DNA of 64,000 nt. It comes from Tupaia tana. Its lineage: Eukaryota; Chordata; Mammalia; Scandentia; Tupaiidae. The position numbers and the translations under genes are program-made. Below, one piece after another: positions 34,579 through 46,640 of this stretch (its first letter is position 1; the number at the start of each line of letters is the position of its first letter). The DNA lies in NCBI GenBank assembly GCA_026018925.1, contig JAKSZU010000009.1:83383407-83447406 (forward strand). Direction: 5' to 3'. The notes beneath the pieces are model-generated. The model saw nothing but the letters and a program-made list of their open reading frames with translations. It had not been told where the DNA came from and ran no database searches.

Positions 34579-35930
34579 GAGGTGTATGCTACCCTTTACT
34601 GGGCCCAGAATCCTTTTTGTGAAGCCCCCAGTCAGTGTCCCTTTTCTTCTAGATCCCAGAAGCAAGAAAAAGACAGGGTAGTTACAGGTATCTCCATTTC
34701 AGGTATGTACTGCCAATTTCTGGTCCCAACATCACTGCTGTGAGGCCCCAAGCAAATGCCCCTCTTCTTCCAGATGCCAGAAGCTATAAAAGGAGAGGAT
34801 ATTTGGAGGCACCTCCATCTCAGGCATGTACTGCACTTTTTTGGGCCCAGTGTCACTTCTGTGAAGCCCCCAATCAGTGCCCTTTTACTTCCAGACCCCA
34901 GAAGCTAGAAAAGTACAGGGTATTGACAAGCATCTCCATCTCAGGCATGTGCTGCCCTTTTCTGAGCCCAGCATCATTGCTGTAAAACCCCCAGCCAATA
35001 CCCTTCTTGTTCCAGACCCCAGAAGCTGGAAAAGGACATGGTATTCACAGGCATCTTCATCTCAGGTGTGTGCTGTCCTTTTCTGGGCCCAGTGTCACTG
35101 CTGTGAAGTCCCTACTCAGTGTTCCTCATTTTCAAGACCCAAAAAGCTACAAAAGGACAGGGCATTCACAGGCATCTCCATCTCAGCTCTGTGCTGCCCT
35201 ATTCTGGGCCCAGCATCTCTTCTGTGAAGCCCCCAGACAGTGTCCCTCTCCTTCCAGACCTCTTAAACTAGAAAAGGTAGAAAAAATCTCTCTGTTTCTT
35301 CTTATTTTGTTTCTCTCATAATTTTTTTAAAAATGTATTTCTCGGGAACCAGCAGTTAGCGTAATGGCTATGTCACTGGACTCCCACGTAGTCGACCGCG
35401 GTTCGCGTCCTGGACCCGGTGGCTTAAAACTCACGCCGGGCGCGTGTGCGTACGTGCCCAAGATCCCAAGAGGAGAACGGAGGAGAAGGGATTGTGGCGT
35501 GACCATCCCCCCTGGGGGGTGATTTCTCGCTTTCTGTCTTTATGTCTCTCTCTGTCTGTCTGGCGAGCGCACGCGCCCTATAGTGAAAACCTCTCCAAAA
35601 AAAAAAAAAATGTATTTCTCTGTGCCTTCCTTTTGCTAATTTTTCTCTCCTCTCCCCACATATGACAGGGTATTCTCAGGCATATGGTGCCCTTTTTTGG
35701 GTCCGGCCTCACTGCTGTTAAGTCCTTGGCCAGAGACTCTATTCTTCAAGACCACAAAAACTAGAAAGGGTGAGGAAAATATCTCTCTTTTCTCTTATTT
35801 TCTGTCTTTTATAACTTTATTAAAAATTTAAAAAACACCAGTTCTTTTCTGTGCCTTTATCTCATTAAATTTTCCCTCCTCCTCACACATAGAACAGGGA
35901 ATTCATAGGCATCTCTATTTCAGGCATGTG
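34579..35930 (+). promoter_or_regulatory. L1 promoter monomers, type M1 (121 bp, six tandem units plus two after linkers)
   Basis: The homologous point (AGGACAGGGTATTCACAGG) recurs at about 34671, 34791, 34912, 35033, 35154 and 35275: a 120-122 bp period. Consensus words are GGGCCCAGCATCACTGCTGTGAAG and CCAGAAGCTAGAAAAGG. The array then shows two T-rich linkers, 35277-35663 (about 110 nt without the SINE) and 35770-35892, each followed by one more diverged unit. This is the architecture of monomeric L1 promoters known in mouse. Activity is inferred, not shown. Confidence 0.88.
35344..35607 (+). mobile_element. tRNA-derived SINE, type A, young, in an L1 promoter linker
   Basis: Near-consensus, with CpG-rich A/B box region (TAGTCGACCGCGGTTCGCGTCC is kept). 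TSD aaatgtatttctc at 35331-35343 and 35608-35620. Among the best preserved SINEs here. Confidence 0.97.
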
Positions 35931-36411
35931 TTGCTCCTTTGGGGCGACTGCTTGAGCACTGCATTTTTTTTTTTTTTTTTTACTTTTGTAAATTTTATTT
36001 AGCTTATATTTGAGGTGATTTCTCCTTTTTTCTGTTTTTGTTGTTGTTGTTGTTGTTCTTTCTCTTTTTGTTTGTTTTTTCTTGCTATTTCTGTTTATTT
36101 TTTATTCTCTTTTTCTTTTATCTTACCTTCTTACTTTGGTGCTTGGCCTTCACCCACTTCCTAAACTGGTCTAGGTGCATAGTAGCCAAACATCTGAATA
36201 CTGTGAGGCTCAGAGCACTCTTCACCCCCCTGCACTGATCCTGTTATAAAAAGGAGAAACTCTTCTTTGTAAATCTGATCTCAAAACTCCTCCTGTGGTT
36301 ACTATGTTATAAAAGAAGGATAAAGGAGAAATTAGCACAGAATTATTTCACAGTTAAAAGAAACACATGAGTTCACAGTTAAATAAATCTTCTTCAACAA
36401 ATTAGTCAAAA

Positions 36412-37383
36412 GTGAATACCAAAGATTGGAGAAGAATTTCAAATATGAGAGAACCAAATAATATGTCTTCAACAAAGAAACACAGTGACTTTTCTCCAAA
36501 TGTGGAAAAATTAGAGGATATTACCAAAATGTTAGAAAAAAATAGAATATTTATGGCCACAGAACTTTATAAGGTGGAAAAGAAAAGAGACATTTAATTC
36601 AAGGAAATGAGGAAGTCCTTCAATGATATGAAAGAATTAGACACCACTGAAAAATAATAAAAAGGAACTATTAGAGATGATGGCTATAATACAAAAAATC
36701 CAAACCTACCTCAAAAGTATTAAAAGCAGATTATATCATGCAGAAGATCAAATCTTGGAGAAAGAAGACAAAACCTCTGATCAAGAGAAAGTTAACTAAA
36801 AAGACTGAAAACAAAATAGCCAAAAATAATGAGGACAATATGGAAGAAATACTAGATACTATTAAATACCCAAACATTAGAATTATTGGTATCCAAGAGG
36901 ATGAGGAGACTAATAAGGGCATTGATAATCTATTCCACTAAATCCTGGAAGAAAATTGTGCAATTCTGGAGAAACACTCAACCATTTAGACCCCCAAAAT
37001 ACAAATAATACTAAATAGAATCAACTCAAGAAGATCTTCTCCATAGTACATCATAACCAGACTGGCCAAAATCACAGACACAGACAAAGATAAGATACTA
37101 AAATTAGCAAAAGAGAAATGTTAAGTTACATACAAAAGTTATTCCATCAGGTTAACACTGTTCCTTTAATCAGAAATAATGTAAACAAAAAAAGAATGAG
37201 AAAATATATTCAAAATGTTAAATGAAAAAAATTTCAACCAAGATTACTATACCCATCAAAATTATCCTTTATAAGGAAGAAAAGATAAAAACATTCTCAG
37301 ATAAACAAAACCTGAAAGAATTTATCAACTCCAGACCAGCTCTTTAAGAACTTCTGAAGGGAGTGCTATACCAAGAAAACTAA
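36412..37383 (+). pseudogene. L1 ORF1, broken
   Basis: The coiled-coil part (ITKMLEKNRIFMATELYKVEKKRDI) starts within the first 190 bp. The RRM start TIKYPNIRIIGIQEDEE is at about 36850-36920, and a C-terminus with a TAA stop is at 37381. The first residues differ from MARSRR in the younger copies. Several stops and shifts. Confidence 0.88.
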
Positions 37384-37426
37384 AGATATAGACCGAAATA
37401 AGAGAATAAAAAACAGCCAGGAATAT

Positions 37427-40400
37427 GGACAATTTAATGGTAGGAACAATTCCAAAATATCAATAATATTGAATGTTAATAGTATAAATTTTCAATCAAG
37501 AGACACTGACTGGCTGAATGGATAAGAAAACAGAAACTCTCCATTTTCTGCAAGCGAGACACACATCTCATGTATAAAGACATACATAGACTAAAACTGA
37601 AGGGCTGGAAAAAGGTATTCTACGCAAATGGAAACCAAAAAAGAGTGGTAGTCATGATAATTGATTTCAGACAAAATAGGCTTTTAGACAAAAACTTTAA
37701 GAAAAGACAAAAGAGCATTATATAACAGTAATAGGGATAATTCATCAAGAAAATATAATGCCTATACATCCAATTCAGGGAATCTCAACATCCCTTATCT
37801 CCTTTAGACAGATCGACAAAACCAAAAAAAAAAAAAAAGATATTCAGGACCTAATCGATACCGTAAATCAGATGTAATGGACAAATAGTTTTATACTGTT
37901 CCATCCAAAAATCACAAAATATACATTTTTCTCATTCCTTATGATACCTTCTTAAAGATGAACCACAAAACAGGGCACAAAACCAGCCTTTACTGACTCA
38001 AAGGCGTAGAAAGTATATTCTGCCCCTTCTTTGACCATGATGGAATTAAATTTGATATCAATTTCAAGAAAAGGCCTTGAAAATACATAAATATATGGGA
38101 ACTAAATAACCCACTCCAGAATTATCTCACAATTACCAGAGATAAAGACTAAAATCAAAATATTCATGGAAACAAATGACAATGAGTGTACAAGTTTCCA
38201 TAATCTATGGGACATCACAAAAGCAATCATTAGAGGGAAGTTCATAGCAATTAGTTTACATGAGAAAAAGATAGAAAGTTGGCATATGAACAATTTAACA
38301 TCATGCCTTAGGAAATTGGAAAAACAGGAACAAAAAGATGCAAAATGCCAGAAGAAAATAAATAAACTTTTCAGTGAAAGTAAATGAAATAGAAAAGAAA
38401 TGAACTCTATCTAAACTAAATGAACGAAAAAGCTGGTTCTTCGAATTGACACCATTAGCTAGACTAACTAAAAAGAAGAGAGAAAGGAACCAGATAAATC
38501 AAATTCACAATGAAACTGGAAATATTACAATGGACATAATAGAAATACAAAACATAACTAGAGGATACTATGAGTGTCTATATACCAATAAACAAAAATC
38601 TGGATGAGATGGGCAAATTACTTGACACATATGACCTACCAAGATTGACTCATGAGGACATGGAATTCCTGAATAGACCTTTAACAAGCAATGAGATCGA
38701 ATCAGAAATAAATAACCTTCCAACAAAAAAAGCCCAAGTCCTGATGAGACTTCACTTCTGAATTCTAAAAAAACTTTTAAAGAAGTGGTAACCCCCATTC
38801 ATCTGAAATTATTTTTTAAGATCCAAAAGAAAGGAGCCTTCTCAAATTTGTTTTATGAAGCCTCCATCATCCTTATTACCAAATGAGATAAAGAAATGAC
38901 AAAAAAGGAAAACTACAGACCAAAATCTCTGATGACTATAGATGCAAAAATTCTCAACAAGATATTAGCAAATTATACACAACAACATATTAAAAAGATT
39001 TATTTGTCATGAACAGGTAGGCTTTATTCCAGTAATGCAAGCATGGTTCAAACATATGAAAAACCATAAACATAATACACCATATTAACAGAAAGAAAGA
39101 CAAAAACCATATGAATATTTACATCAATACAGAAAAAGCATTTGGCAAAATACAACATTCCTTTATGGCTAAGAATCAGCAAAATTGGCATAGAACGGTT
39201 ATTTCTCAGCATAATAAAGGCCTATAGCTAACATTGTATCTAATGGGGAAAGGATGAAAGCTTTTCCACTAAAAACTGGGAAAAGATAAGACTGTCCACT
39301 TTCTCTACTCCTTTTAAATATAGTGCTGAAAGTCCAAGTCAATGCAATCAGACAAGAGAATATAAAAGGCATTCAAATAGGGAAAAAAGAATTGAAATTA
39401 TCACTATTTGCAGATGATATGATTACATACATAGAATACCCAAAGGAATCCACAAAAAAATTTGCAAAGTAAGAAATGAATACATTTAAAGTGACAGGAT
39501 ACAAAATCAACTTACAAAAATTTACAGCATTTCTATATACAAACAAACAAACATATAGAGGCAGAACTGAAGAAAGTAATCCAATTTAACATAGTCACAA
39601 AAAAATAAGATACCTAGGAATAAATTTAACCAAGGATGTCAATGACCTCTACAAGGAAAACTATAAAAACCTTAAAAAAATACATCGAAAAGGACATAAA
39701 AAGTGAAAGGACATCCCTTGTTCCTGAATTGGGAGAATAAATGGAATCAAAATGGCAATTCTACACAAGTTAATATACATATTTAATGCACTCCCTTAAA
39801 ATTACAAGAGATACTCTTTAGAGATCTAGAAAAGCCATACTAGAATTTGTCTGGAATAATCAAAGACACTGTATTGCCAATGCAATTCTATGCAAGAAGA
39901 ATGGAGTGGTTGGCTCCTCATTTTCTGACCTCAAAATATATTGTAAAGCTATGATAATCAAAAACACCATGATATTGTCACAAAACTGGGTATGTGAACC
40001 AATGGAACAGAATAAAGACCTCAAAAATAAACCCTAAAGCATACAACCAACTGATTTTTGACAAATGGTACCAGTCGATCCAGTGGGAACAGGAAAATCT
40101 CTTTAGGAAATAGTGCTGGAAAAACTGAGTATCCCCTTGGAGAAAGATGATTCTGAACTCCTATCTCTCAGCATTAACAAAAATTAACTCAAAGTGGACC
40201 AAAGATCCAAATCTAAGACCCCAACCTATAAAACTACTGATGGAAAGCACTGGGGAAACTCTGGGAAACAATGGGTTAGGCAAAGGCTTCTTAAGTAATA
40301 AACACAGGCAATAATCCTAAAAACAAAGTGGTATTACATGAAATTAAAAAGTTTCTACATAGTCAAGGATGCAGTAATTAGTGTGAATTGACAATTCTTT

Positions 40401-42170
40401 GGATGTGAGAATATTTTTGTAAACTATACTCCAGATAATGGACTGATAACTAGAATACACAGGTAACTCAAGCATCTTACCTGGAAAAAAATGATTAACC
40501 CAGTTAAAACAATCAGAAAAGAAGCTTAATAAACACCTCTCTAAGGAAGACATACAAACAAAAAATATATTGCCGGGGTCCAGCCTCGGCAGTGGTGGGT
40601 GGCTTGTACACAGGAAGGCGACACGGGTGATCAGGACAAAAATTAGACTGAGACCTCATTGCCCTTTTGCATGTTCTCAGCCGGCCACAGCCAGAGCCAG
40701 CTCCAGGCTATAGCACCAGCAGCTACCAAACACGCGTATTTATTGAGGGATGTTTAGGAAGTAAAGGAGGTGAGGGGTAGTAAAAAACCCACTCTAAGGA
40801 ACAGAGTATACAAAGCATGGAAACAATAATTATAAAACATGCTGTTTGTCTTGTCAGATTAGTTAAAAATCAATCACAGTTCTCAGGATGAGGAAGTCCA
40901 TTTGTCTGTTGTATCTTCTTCTTAGATCTTGATTACTGGGAAGGGTCTTCAGAAGAGGGGGCTTGCAGGATGTCTGATAACTTTAGTCCTGGGCCAGGGT
41001 GATAACATTGCTAGTTGCAAAGACCTAGATAGAAATCTTGTCTTGCTAAGTAAAGACACAGTTAATATATGGACTATTCATACATTACAACAAAAGAAAG
41101 TGAGTCTATGATCTTATATGGGAAAGGAAGATGATTCTGTAGCCCAGGAGACAACACAGGATGTTTTATTAGCAGTTTTTCATAGTCAACAGCACATAGA
41201 TGAGAAACTCTTTGTTGTTGAAAGCTACCTGTTGCTTTAGATAAGAGCTCCCAGCTAAGTTAATCTTTCTCTGGAGCCCTCAGGTTTGTTTATCCTGTTG
41301 TCTCAGCCAGGCCTTTTCCTTTAATAAACCTGCGGGTTTCAGCATTTTATTTGCTGAGTCTGTCAATTAGTGAGTTCTTTTGTTTTATCTCTGAGTCTCT
41401 GTTATGTGGTGAATGTGCTGACTTTGCCTAGCATGAGTTAACTTCAGCCTGTAGCTTTAGCAAGGGGTATTTACATAAAACTAGCCTAAAACTAACTTAG
41501 TCTACATATGCTTCCAATGCTAATTTGGTTTATACCAACTTAATCTGTATGTTAATTTTGGCTTAAAAACAGACAGGTGGGGGAGTCTTAAACTTCCTGG
41601 TCCTCCTGTCAGTCTTAGGGAACCACATTCTTACAAGATCACTAATTGGCTTTATTGTAATGGTTGGGGGTGATGTTTTACCCTTACTGGGTACCTTAAT
41701 AACAGTGAAACTCATGGCAGAGAAATTGAATACCGACCAGTACAAGGACACAAGGGAGGGCTCGTAAACTGGGCCCTGCCTCAGTTTCTTTCCAGTCCAG
41801 GCCCTGCCTTAGAATGGGAGGCAGCATCCTTACCAGCTTGTGTTGCCTGCATGGCCCCGTCAATATATGAGAAAATGCTCAACATCCCTCATCATAAGAG
41901 AGATGCAGATGCAGATCAAAATCACAATGAGATACCACCTAATCCCGGTTAGAGTAGCAAAGATTAAAAAAAAAATGATAAACGCTGGCAGGTATGTGGT
42001 GAAGGGGGAACTCTCCTACACTATTGGTAGGAATTGAATATTACTCAGCCATAAAAAGCAAGATCCTGGCATTTGATAGAAAGTGGATGAATATGGAATA
42101 TTTAGTGCTGAATGAAGTGAGCCAGGCTGTGAAAGAGAGACAATGTATGTCTCCGTTTAATATATACTAA
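37427..42170 (+). pseudogene. L1 ORF2, broken and split by a solo LTR
   Basis: Probable start ATG at 37427 (MDNLMVGTI). Reverse transcriptase words are seen around 38640-39460, with the usual FADD motif at about 39409-39420. The C-terminal part resumes at 41869 after the LTR and ends at 42170. About 250 bp are missing near 42035. Confidence 0.88.
40571..41862 (-). mobile_element. Solo LTR of an endogenous retrovirus (class II-like by TSD)
   Basis: A 1292-bp insertion starts TGCCGGGG and ends CCCCGTCA, an imperfect inverted repeat with TG..CA ends. It has a 6-bp TSD atatat at 40565-40570 and 41863-41868. On the minus strand an AATAAA signal lies about 170 bp before the end, followed by a U5-like GC-rich stretch, which sets the orientation. 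No internal retroviral region, so it is a recombined solo LTR. It is younger than the host L1. A 6-bp TSD is typical of class II (ERVK-like) and of some other groups. Confidence 0.8.
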
Positions 42171-42690
42171 CTCCTGGCATTCTGTGGTAGAGACTGAAAG
42201 ATTGGAGACATAAAAGCATTGAAAATAGTTATTGACCCTGGAGACAGTGTGGAAGGAGGACAGAAGAGGGAAAAGTGTAGGGAAGTTAATTAGGGAGGAA
42301 AAATACAGAGATAAGGCATGTGGGACACAGAAATAGTTTATTGCCTGTTGTTTACATGTACAGTATTCTCACTGGACTGGTCTGAAGTGTATTTCATGTT
42401 GGGTAAATTCTCTATACAAGCTAAATGACATATAACTATTGAATGTATAAATAATAATAATAAGTAAATAAAAATAATAGAAGTGCAACAGATTTTTATA
42501 TGTTGATCATTGTATCCTGACACTTTATTGAATGAATGTATTAACTTCTGATAGTGTTTATTTGCCTGTTGGTTTTTACAGTCTTTCATCTTTGTACATG
42601 TGGGCTTGTATCATCTATGAACAAATATACTATCCTAATTTCGATACATTTTATTTATTTTTCTTTCTTAATTGCTTTGTCTTAAATCTT

Positions 42691-43295
42691 CCATAACATA
42701 TAGAGTTATCTACCCGAAGAACAGAAGAATACTTAATCGAAAAAGTGCTTGCACATCGATGTTTATTGAGGTACTTTTCACGATTGCTAAGTCATGGAAG
42801 CAACCCAAATGCCCACGAACTGATGAATGGTTAGAAAAACTGTGGCACATATACTCAATGGAATACTATTCATCCATAAAAAACAACAAAACCATGACTT
42901 TTGATAGGAAGTGGATGAATATGGAAGACTTACTGCTGCGTGAAGCAAGCCATGCTATGAAGGAGAGGCATTGTATGTCCCCACTTAATATATACCAAGT
43001 GGCTGCACTCTATGACTGAAACTAATTGTCTAAAGGATATAGAAATGCAGTATATAGATGTAAATACCAGATATAGTGTGTGTGAAAGAGGAGGAAGGAC
43101 ATTTGGGGGAGGGACAGGGAGGCAAAGCATTAATGGCACAAAGAGGTGCGGTATTATCTGTTGAAGATATTTCATAGTTTTATCAACAGTACTAGGGAGA
43201 AATGTTCACCTGTTTAATTATCCATTTTATAAGACAAGTAATAATGTGATTGAATGTATGGAAGAAAATGAAATGAAAAAAATTAAAAAAAGAAA
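42691..43295 (+). mobile_element. 5'-truncated LINE-1 3' end
   Basis: ORF2 C-terminal codons (open 42672-43019, e.g. CPRTDEWLEKLWHIYSMEYYSSIKNNKTMTFDRKWMNMEDLLL) end SPLNIYQVAALYD, with one stop changed to a glutamine codon. The 3'UTR and A-rich tail follow. Confidence 0.93.
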
Positions 43296-43854
43296 GTTTA
43301 TATTTTCATGTAGGATAAAGAAATCAAATCCTTGGCTAATTATGCCTTTGTACATTAATGAAGGTCCTATAGAATACCATCATTTGTCCACATATGCATG
43401 AATTGTTTAATGAAATTTTGAAACATTTAAAAATCAACTGAGCATTTTTTAAGATTATATCAAAATGATCATTTAATAAATTTTGTAACCCACAAAAAAA
43501 AATTCAAAAGTGATCATCCTTATTTTTTTCCTGATCTTAATGGAAAAATCTTTCAGCCATTCATTACCAAAAACTGCTGCTCACCATGATTTAATTTATG
43601 GAATTTATTATTTTGAAGTAGTTTTATTTCTAATTTTTTGAGAATCAAAAATGTGTCAATTTTTCTGCATCTATTGAAATAATATATGTGTTTTTTTTCC
43701 TTTATTCTGTTAATATGGTATACTACATTAGTCTCATTTTACATGATGAACCAGTCTGGCATTCTTGGTTGATATTTGAGATTTATTTTATTTTAGCTTT
43801 TAATTTGTTTATACTTCTTAAGGTTTGTCAATTTTGTTTTTTTCTTTTTTCTAT

Positions 43855-46080
43855 GAATTTTTAATTATTATTCATACATTAAATCACTATACATCATTTA
43901 GATTATGAAGAGACTTTATCCAGTATGATATACACCTCAGTCCAGCCCAGCTGATACTTTTATACACATCTTCATCAACATTTAAAAAATGTTATCTGTG
44001 TCACACGAGTGTCTTACCTCACCATTTTCCCCCCAAATTTCCTTTCCTATGCTCTTCCCCTCCCGCACTCTTTTTCCACTTTGTCTCTAGTGTCCATTAC
44101 AAGTTTTAATGCTTTTATGTTCTCTAGTCTTTTAGTCTCTACCATAGAGTGCGGACAATTGGTATATGTTAAGTGGAGTCATACAATGTCTCTCTTTCAT
44201 AGCCTGATGCCTTATTTTTTTTATGGCTGAATATTATTCTATGGAGTATATGTGCCATAATTTTTCAATCCATTCATCTGTTTGTGGACATTTGAGTTGC
44301 TTCCATGTATTAGCAATCGTAAATAATGCTGCAATGAAAATAGTTGTGCAAATATTTTTCCAACTGAGTGTTCTCCTGTCCTTTGGGTAGATATCCAGGA
44401 GTAGAATTGCTGGATCATATGGTAATTCTATTTGAAGGTCTTTGAGGAACCTCCATATCGTTCTCCACAGTGGATGGACCAATTTAAATTCCTATCAACA
44501 GTGTAGGAGTGTCCCCTTTTCACCACATCACCTTCAGCACTTATCATTATTATTTTTTTTAATCTTCACCATTCTGATTGGGTTTAAGTGGTATCTCATT
44601 GTAATTTTGATCTTCATCTCCCTTACAATGAAGGATATTGAACATTTTTTTTCATATGCTTTTGGGCTGTTCATATGTCTTCCTTCCCATTTTTTAATTG
44701 GGTTAATCATTTTCTTCCAGGTAAGCTGCTTGAGTTCTCTGTGTATTCCAGTTATCAGTCCCCGATCTGAGGCACAGTTAACAAAAATTCTCTCCCATTC
44801 TGAGGGTTGTCAATTCACACTAATTATGGTGTTCTTTGCTGTGCAGAAACTCCTTAATCTGATGTAATCTCACCTGTCTATTTTGAGGATTATTGCCTGT
44901 GCTTTGGGGATCTTGCTTAAGAATTCTTTGCCTACCCCAATGTCTCCCAGATTTTCCCCAGTGTTATCCACCAGAAGTTTTATAGTTTACAGTTTTAGGT
45001 TTAGACCTTTGATCCATGTTGAGTTGATTTTTGTTAATGGTGACAGATAGGGGTTTGATTCATCTTTCTGCAGGTGGATACCCAGTTTTTCCAGCACCAT
45101 TTGCTACAAAGGTTTCCCTTGTCCCACTGGAGTGACTGGTACCCTTTGTCAAAGATGAGTTGGCTGTGTGTTTTGGAGTCTATTTCTGGAGTCTCTACTC
45201 TGTTTCATTGGCCCTCATGTCTGTTTTTGTGCCAATACCATGCTGTTTTGATTATCACAGCTTCATAATATATTTTGGGGTTAGGAAGTGAGATGCCACC
45301 TACTCCACTCTTCTTGTGCAGGATGGCTTCAGCAAAACGGGGCCTTTTATAGTTCCAGACAAATTGTGTGATTGTCTTTTCTAGATCTGCAAAGAATGTT
45401 TTTTATAATTTTATAGGGATTGCATCAAACATGTAGATTAATTTGGGTAGGATTGCCATTTTGATTTTATCGATTCTACCAATCCATGAACATGGGATGT
45501 CATTCCACCCTTTAGTGTCCTTTTTAAGGTTTTCATAGTTTTCCTTGTAAAAGTCTTTGACTTCCATGGTTAGTTTTATTCCTAAGTATCTTATACTTCT
45601 TGTAGCTATGATAAATGGAATTACATTCTTCAGTTCTGTCTCTGTCTGCTTGTTGTTTGTATATAGAAATGCCATAGATTTTTGTAAGTTAATTTTGTAT
45701 CCTGCCACTTTACTGTGTGCATTTATTACTTCAAAAAGTTTTTCATGGATACTGTTGGGTCTTCTATGTATACAATTATGTCATCTGCAAACAGAGATAA
45801 TTTCAGATCTTCTTTCCCTATTGTAATGCCTTTTATTTTCTTCTCTTGTCTGATTGCATTAGCTAGAACTTCCAGTACTATATTGAATAGGATCGGAGAA
45901 AGTAGTCAGGCTTATCTTGTACCCATTTTTAGTGGAAAAGCTGAAACCTTTTAATGTATAATGTTAGCTGTAGGTTTTTCATAAATGGCTTTTATTATGC
46001 TGAGAATCAGTCCTTCTATGCCAATTTTACTGAGAGTCTTGATTATAAAGGCATGTTTCATTTTGTTGAATGTTTTATCT
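43855..46080 (-). mobile_element. 5'-truncated LINE-1 (3'UTR and ORF2 C-terminal half)
   Basis: From the tail complement at 43855 through the 3'UTR to the ORF2 end near 44200, then ORF2 up to the reverse transcriptase core. Readable pieces on the minus strand: 44482-44234 (IYPKDRRTLSWKN) and 45708-45403 ([21 protein letters not shown]). The complement of FADD is near 45790. It inserted into the old L1 at the AAGGTTTGTCAATTTTG point. Confidence 0.9.
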
Positions 46081-46135
46081 GTATGGGCAAAGAACCAATT
46101 TATTACCTTATTTTCTTTATTTTATATTCTGTATT

Positions 46136-46328
46136 GTTTTTAAAGAGTTGTTTTGTTGATATTTATTTATTTATTTGTTTGTTTATTTATTTATTTTAAT
46201 TTGACCAGAGAGGGCCAGAGAGAGAGAGAGAGGGAAAATGAGAAAGCATGCCGCCAGGTCCAAGACTTGAACTGCGTTCAGTCATGAGGGATTCCAGCAC
46301 TCTTAACCACCATGCCACCTGCTGGCCC
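46136..46328 (-). mobile_element. tRNA-derived SINE, type B, with perfect TSD
   Basis: (TTTA)n tail complement, TTGACCAGAGAGGGCCAG, CCGCCAGGTCCAAGACTTGAA and the head complement CACCTGCTGGCCC. TSD ttattttatattctgtatt (19 bp) at 46117-46135 and 46329-46347. Confidence 0.96.
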
Positions 46329-46445
46329 TTATTTTATATTCTGTATTTTATTTGAGGTACACATTGATATCTATTATTTTCTCCTTTAGCACTGCTTTCC
46401 CTGTGTCTGATTAGTTTGTTGGTACGTTGTGTTTTCTCTCTTTTT

Positions 46446-46640
46446 TCCTTTTTCTTTTTTTTTCTTTTTCTATAGGGTGAGTGTGATTATCAGAGGGAGA
46501 CAGAGAGATGGAGAGAGAAAGAAAGTGAGAAATCACACCCAGGGGAGCTGCCCATGCCCCACTCCCTTTTTCATTCTCCCCTTATGATTTTGAGCACACG
46601 CAAACATACAACCAGCGTTATTTTTCAAGCTGCCTGGTTC
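46446..46640 (-). mobile_element. tRNA-derived SINE, type A, lacking its tRNA head
   Basis: Normal type A tail, CT-rich and middle blocks up to CAAGCTGCCTGGTTCAGA. There it stops, where the B box and A box should follow. The next tract begins at that point, so the head was lost or displaced. Confidence 0.85.

Larger units (their letters stand above)
34579..42478 (+). mobile_element. Full-length LINE-1 inserted into the old L1, holding a SINE and a solo LTR
   Basis: Order: promoter monomers 34579-35930, 5'UTR to about 36411, ORF1 to 37383, ORF2 from about 37427 to 42170, 3'UTR and tail to 42478. TSD agaaatgcaacagattt (34562-34578) and agaagtgcaacagattt (42479-42495), one mismatch. It is older than the copy at 19.99 kb, with more stops and shifts. 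About 250 bp of ORF2 C-terminal sequence is missing near 42035. The SINE is at 35344-35607, the solo LTR at 40571-41862. Confidence 0.94.

Noticed and set aside
34579-35280. Satellite DNA or CRISPR-like array
   Set aside because: 121-bp units abut without spacers and sit at an L1 5' end bounded by a TSD, so they are promoter monomers.
35444-35665. 73-codon frame with arginine-rich start seen at several loci
   Set aside because: It recurs at 21412, 24709, 54296 and elsewhere because it is the translated type A SINE.
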